Positions 61,163 through 64,000 of a stretch of DNA of 64,000 nucleotides are shown piece after piece. Below the pieces are notes generated by a model. That model ran no database searches, had not been told where the DNA came from, and worked only from the letters and a program-made list of their open reading frames with translations. The translations under genes and the position numbers were made by a program. Location of the stretch: the NCBI RefSeq assembly GCF_008801935.1, contig NZ_VZOT01000003.1, positions 248,001 to 312,000 on the forward strand, given 5' to 3'. Numbering within the stretch: position 1 is the first letter of the stretch; each line of letters starts with the position of its first letter. This DNA is from Comamonas kerstersii (GTDB taxonomy: Bacteria > Pseudomonadota > Gammaproteobacteria > Burkholderiales > Burkholderiaceae_C).

Positions 61163-61336
61163 GCCGGACCAACTGGCCTGCGTGCCGCTTTCGGCCGCAG
61201 GTGGCCCGCTCGAGCATCCTGCACAGCCCCAAAGCGCACGGCGTCTTACACCAGATCGCGGCAGTTGCTGCGGTAGTTGCGGGCAGATTCAGCTATCGTG
61301 ACGCACTCTCATCCCATCAATGACCAAAGCCGCGCC

Positions 61337-62413
61337 ATGAAAATGCCAACCATCCGCCCACAGCTTGCTGCCTGTCTTCTTGGCATTGCATGCACCGCAG
61401 CCGCTTCCAGCGCCTGGGCCTGTACCCGCCTTGTCTACCACGGTGTCAACGGGCACATCGTCACAGCCCGCTCCATGGACTGGAAGACTGACATTGTGAG
61501 CAACCTCTGGGTACTGCCTCGCGGCATGCAGCGCAATGGGCAGACAGGTGCCAACTCGCTGCAGTGGACCTCCAGATATGGCAGTGTCATCACCTCTGGC
61601 TACGACATTTCCACCACCGATGGCGTCAATGAAGCCGGACTGAACGCCAACTTGCTGTGGCTCGTGGAGTCTCAATACCCCGCATTCGATGCCAGTAGCA
61701 AACCAGGCCTGACGATTGCAGCCTGGGCGCAGTATGTGCTGGACAACTTTGCCACGGTGCGGGAAGCAGTCGATGCACTGGCCAAAGAACCTTTCACCAT
61801 CGTCACCGACAATATCCCCGGTGAAAATCGGCTGACCACCTTGCACCTGTCCATGTCCGACTCCAGCGGGGACAGCGCCATCATTGAATACATCGATGGC
61901 AAGCAGGTCATACACCACAGCCGTGACTATCAGGTGATGACCAACTCTCCCACCTTTGATCAGCAGCTGGCCGTCAACAAATATTGGCAGGCGGTAGGTG
62001 GCACCACGTTCTTACCCGGCACCAACCGCGCCGCTGACCGCTTTGCACGCGCCTCTTTCTATGTGAATGCAGTGCCTAAAAGCGAAGATCCCAATCTGGC
62101 GCTGGCCAGCGTGCTGAGCGTGATCCGCAATGTCTCCGTGCCCTACGGCCTGACCACGCCGGAAGAGCCCAACATCTCGTCTACACGCTGGCGTACCGTG
62201 TTTGACCACCAGCGCAAGCTGTATTTCTTTGACTCCGCCCTCACCCCGAACACCTTCTGGGTAGACCTCAAGTCCCTGGACTTCAGCGAAAAAACCGGCA
62301 AGGTCATGAAACTGGACCTGGGCCACAACCAGAGCCACACCTACGCTGGCAATGCAACGCCACAGTTCCAGGCAACGGCGCCGTTTCAATTTCTGGGGAT
62401 TGAGAGTCACTAA
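61337..62413 (+). CDS. Exported linear amide C-N hydrolase (choloylglycine hydrolase/penicillin V acylase family)
   Basis: A 358-residue Ntn hydrolase. The signal peptide (AACLLGIACTAAASSAWA) ends directly before CTRLVYHGVN, so cleavage exposes Cys as the N-terminal nucleophile. Other catalytic-site elements are ARSMDWKTDI (Arg, Asp), VNEAGLNANLLWL and the Asn in MTNSPTF, with the Arg in STRWRTVFDHQRKLYFFD. Gram-negative members of this family often hydrolyse N-acyl homoserine lactones or penicillin V; bile salts are less likely in this organism type. The substrate is not proven. The ATG at 61337 directly precedes the signal peptide. It stands alone. Confidence 0.9.
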   Translation: MKMPTIRPQLAACLLGIACTAAASSAWACTRLVYHGVNGHIVTARSMDWKTDIVSNLWVLPRGMQRNGQTGANSLQWTSRYGSVITSGYDISTTDGVNEAGLNANLLWLVESQYPAFDASSKPGLTIAAWAQYVLDNFATVREAVDALAKEPFTIVTDNIPGENRLTTLHLSMSDSSGDSAIIEYIDGKQVIHHSRDYQVMTNSPTFDQQLAVNKYWQAVGGTTFLPGTNRAADRFARASFYVNAVPKSEDPNLALASVLSVIRNVSVPYGLTTPEEPNISSTRWRTVFDHQRKLYFFDSALTPNTFWVDLKSLDFSEKTGKVMKLDLGHNQSHTYAGNATPQFQATAPFQFLGIESH

Positions 62414-62520
62414 AAGACTGGCTGGCCGCTCAGGGCATGCGGCCAGCCCATGCGCAAATGCCCGTGCTGTTCCGCAGAACAGGCACTGCTTGCAGGTGTG
62501 AAGTTCTGAGACGGAAAAAA

Positions 62521-62553
62521 AATGCCACACTTTGCAGTGTGGCACTTCTTTTT
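62521..62553. terminator. Bidirectional terminator between the hydrolase and tRNA-Val
   Basis: ATGCCACACT and AGTGTGGCAC pair around TTGC, with A and T runs on both sides. Confidence 0.85.
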
Positions 62554-62580
62554 GCAGGCTTGGTTAATGCCTGCGTTGTT

Positions 62581-62657
62581 TGGTAGGCGCGATTGGATTC
62601 GAACCAACGACCCCCACCATGTCAAGGTGGTGCTCTAACCAACTGAGCTACGCGCCT
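62581..62657 (-). tRNA. tRNA-Val(GAC)
   Basis: The minus strand reads AGGCGCGTAGCTCAGTTGGT at the 5' end. The anticodon stem and loop are CCACC-TTGACAT-GGTGG, giving anticodon GAC, and the T arm is GTTGGTTCGAATCCAAT. CCA is encoded. Confidence 0.95.
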
Positions 62658-62717
62658 GAATCATCAGAAGCTGCGATTGTAGCACCGTTTTCTGACGTTT
62701 CAGAAAAAGTACAAAAA

Positions 62718-64000
62718 TTAGCGCCTGCGCGCTGCACGCACACCGGGAACGGTGGCCACAATGCCCAGCACCTTGTTCAGGCGACCGGAATCCGAGACCT
62801 CCACCGTGAATGTCATCCACGCCGTACCCTTGACGGACTGGGTCTGCACACCAATGACATTGGTCTTTTCCTTGGCAAACACATCCGAGATATCGCGCAG
62901 CAAGCCCTGGCGGTCGGTGGCTTCCACCGATACGTCGACCGGATAGACAGCGGTGTGCTTTTCACTCTTGGGGCTGTCCCAGGCCACATCAATCACACGC
63001 TCTTCATTGCGCGCTGCCATTTCGCGGAAGTTGCTGCAATCGCTGCGGTGCACGCTCACGCCTTTGCCGCGCGTCACAAAGCCCCGGATATCGTCAGGCG
63101 GTGCAGGCTTGCAGCATTTGGCCAGCTGCGTCATGAGCGAATCCACCCCGACCACCAGCACGCTGCCCTTGTGCGCAGGATTGTTGGCGCGAGGCTTGCG
63201 CACCATGGCCTGAATGCTTTCCTCGGGCTGCTCAGGCTCGGCCGGGCGCAGCACGGCTTCGATATTGCGCAGCGAGTATTCGTCCTTGCCCACCACTTCA
63301 AACAGCGCATCGGCCGACTTGAAGCCCAGCTGCGTGGCCAGGTCTTCCAGCTTGATGGCCGTCTTGCCTTCACGCTGCAGCAGTTTTTCTACCGACTCGC
63401 GGCCACGCGTGATGGTTTCGTGTGTGGCCTGGGCATTGAACCAGGCGCGAACCTTGGCCTTGGCGCGGTTGCTGACCAGGTAGCCCAGCTCGGGGTTGAG
63501 CCAGTCGCGTGAGGGGCGCTCTTCCTTGACCGTGGTGATTTCCACGGTCTGACCACTTTGCAGCGCGGTATTGAGCGGCACCATATTGCCATCCACGCGT
63601 GCACCACGGCAGCGGTGGCCAAGGTTGGTGTGCACGGAATAGGCAAAGTCCACAGGCGTTGCGCCCTGCGGCAGCTCGATCACCGCCGCATTCGGCGTGA
63701 GTACATAGATGCGGTCGTCAAACAGGCTGCGGTGCGAAGGCGTCTCCGACAAATCCTTGCCCCAGGCCAGCAGCTGGCGCAGCACGGCAATCTTGGCATC
63801 GTATTCACCCGTGGCGCTGACACCTGCATAGCCTTTGGTGCCTGCTTCCTTGTATGCCCAGTGTGCCGCCACCCCGTTTTCTGCATGGTCGTGCATGGCC
63901 TGGGTACGGATCTGGATTTCAATCGCCCGCCCCTGCGGGTCACGCACCACCGTGTGCAACGACTGGTAGCCATTGGGCTTGGGCTTGGCGATGTAGTCGT
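62718..64000 (-). CDS. relA: (p)ppGpp synthetase RelA, C-terminal part (runs off the right edge)
   Basis: At least 427 codons of a RelA/SpoT protein; the N-terminus is outside the window. The visible part starts in the synthetase domain (PNGYQSLHTVVRDPQGRAIE, IQIRTQAMHDHAENGVAAHW), continues with TGS (DRIYVLTPNAAVIELPQGAT) and helical and zinc-finger-like regions, and ends with an ACT domain (VSVEATDRQGLLRDISDVFA). VVRDPQG...EIQIRT-x-x-MHDHAE is the RelA rather than SpoT form. It makes (p)ppGpp on the ribosome during amino acid starvation. Confidence 0.92.
   Translation of the reverse strand, partial: DYIAKPKPNGYQSLHTVVRDPQGRAIEIQIRTQAMHDHAENGVAAHWAYKEAGTKGYAGVSATGEYDAKIAVLRQLLAWGKDLSETPSHRSLFDDRIYVLTPNAAVIELPQGATPVDFAYSVHTNLGHRCRGARVDGNMVPLNTALQSGQTVEITTVKEERPSRDWLNPELGYLVSNRAKAKVRAWFNAQATHETITRGRESVEKLLQREGKTAIKLEDLATQLGFKSADALFEVVGKDEYSLRNIEAVLRPAEPEQPEESIQAMVRKPRANNPAHKGSVLVVGVDSLMTQLAKCCKPAPPDDIRGFVTRGKGVSVHRSDCSNFREMAARNEERVIDVAWDSPKSEKHTAVYPVDVSVEATDRQGLLRDISDVFAKEKTNVIGVQTQSVKGTAWMTFTVEVSDSGRLNKVLGIVATVPGVRAARRR

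Overview
The window reads as chromosomal DNA from a betaproteobacterium of the family Comamonadaceae, most likely Comamonas or a close relative. The grounds are GC-rich coding sequence, EarP beside an EF-P with arginine at residue 32, a PhaR regulator, a 1278-residue PutA with a DNA-binding N-terminus, and many copies of a short intergenic hairpin repeat around the core AGCGCTT...AAGCGCT. This assignment is inference; there is no 16S rRNA gene here.

Layout. 1-3.1 kb: start of murI (cut by the window edge), a diheme cytochrome c and a chemoreceptor. 3.1-14.5 kb: a complete nitrate assimilation cluster: nasR, a nitrate ABC transporter (nrtABD), nirBD, a molybdenum nitrate reductase (nasA) and a siroheme-pathway methyltransferase (cobA). 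Two leaders, before nrtA and before nirB, each carry a sigma-54 type promoter, NasR/ANTAR-type hairpins with hexaloops having A1 and G4, and an intrinsic terminator whose left arm overlaps the last hexaloop. 14.6-19.5 kb: CBS protein, NCS2 purine/pyrimidine permease, acetyltransferase, methyltransferase, a TerB/DUF697-like protein and a small membrane protein. 19.5-22.3 kb: a decayed mobile element with an acetyltransferase fragment, a ClbS/DfsB-like gene and an integrase that has lost its catalytic C-terminus. 22.3-27.1 kb: iron-sulfur class I fumarase, cardiolipin synthase, and iron-independent class II fumarase behind a Fur-box-like palindrome. 27.3-36.6 kb: PAS-GGDEF protein, two tRNA-His, ppiD, three tRNA-Val(UAC), HU, pgsA, uvrC, earP and efp with a structured leader. 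36.8-45.7 kb: putA behind a sigma-54 type promoter and two PutA operator motifs, then a branched-chain amino acid transporter (livKHMGF). 45.8-52.5 kb: a lower-GC tetR/efflux cassette, a Spy-like protein, an HdeD-like protein, a chemoreceptor remnant, rimO and phaR. 52.5-61.2 kb: a biotin carboxylase-BCCP protein, a PxpB-PxpC fusion and PxpA, diverging from a GntR regulator and followed by a TRAP transporter. 61.3-64 kb: an exported Ntn-type amidase, tRNA-Val(GAC) and the 3' part of relA.

How it works together. Much of the window concerns nitrogen: nitrate import and reduction to ammonium, nucleobase uptake, proline oxidation, branched-chain amino acid uptake and probably 5-oxoproline or a related cyclic amide. 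Sigma-54 type promoters before nrtA, nirB, putA and the TRAP operon suggest a shared nitrogen or carbon control layer. Over it sit local regulators: NasR attenuation, PutA autorepression, and a GntR operator motif found in front of both halves of the oxoprolinase/TRAP locus. The most original candidates are the tandem NasR leaders, the urea-carboxylase-like split enzyme, and the copy of the intergenic repeat translated as an interdomain linker in pxpBC.
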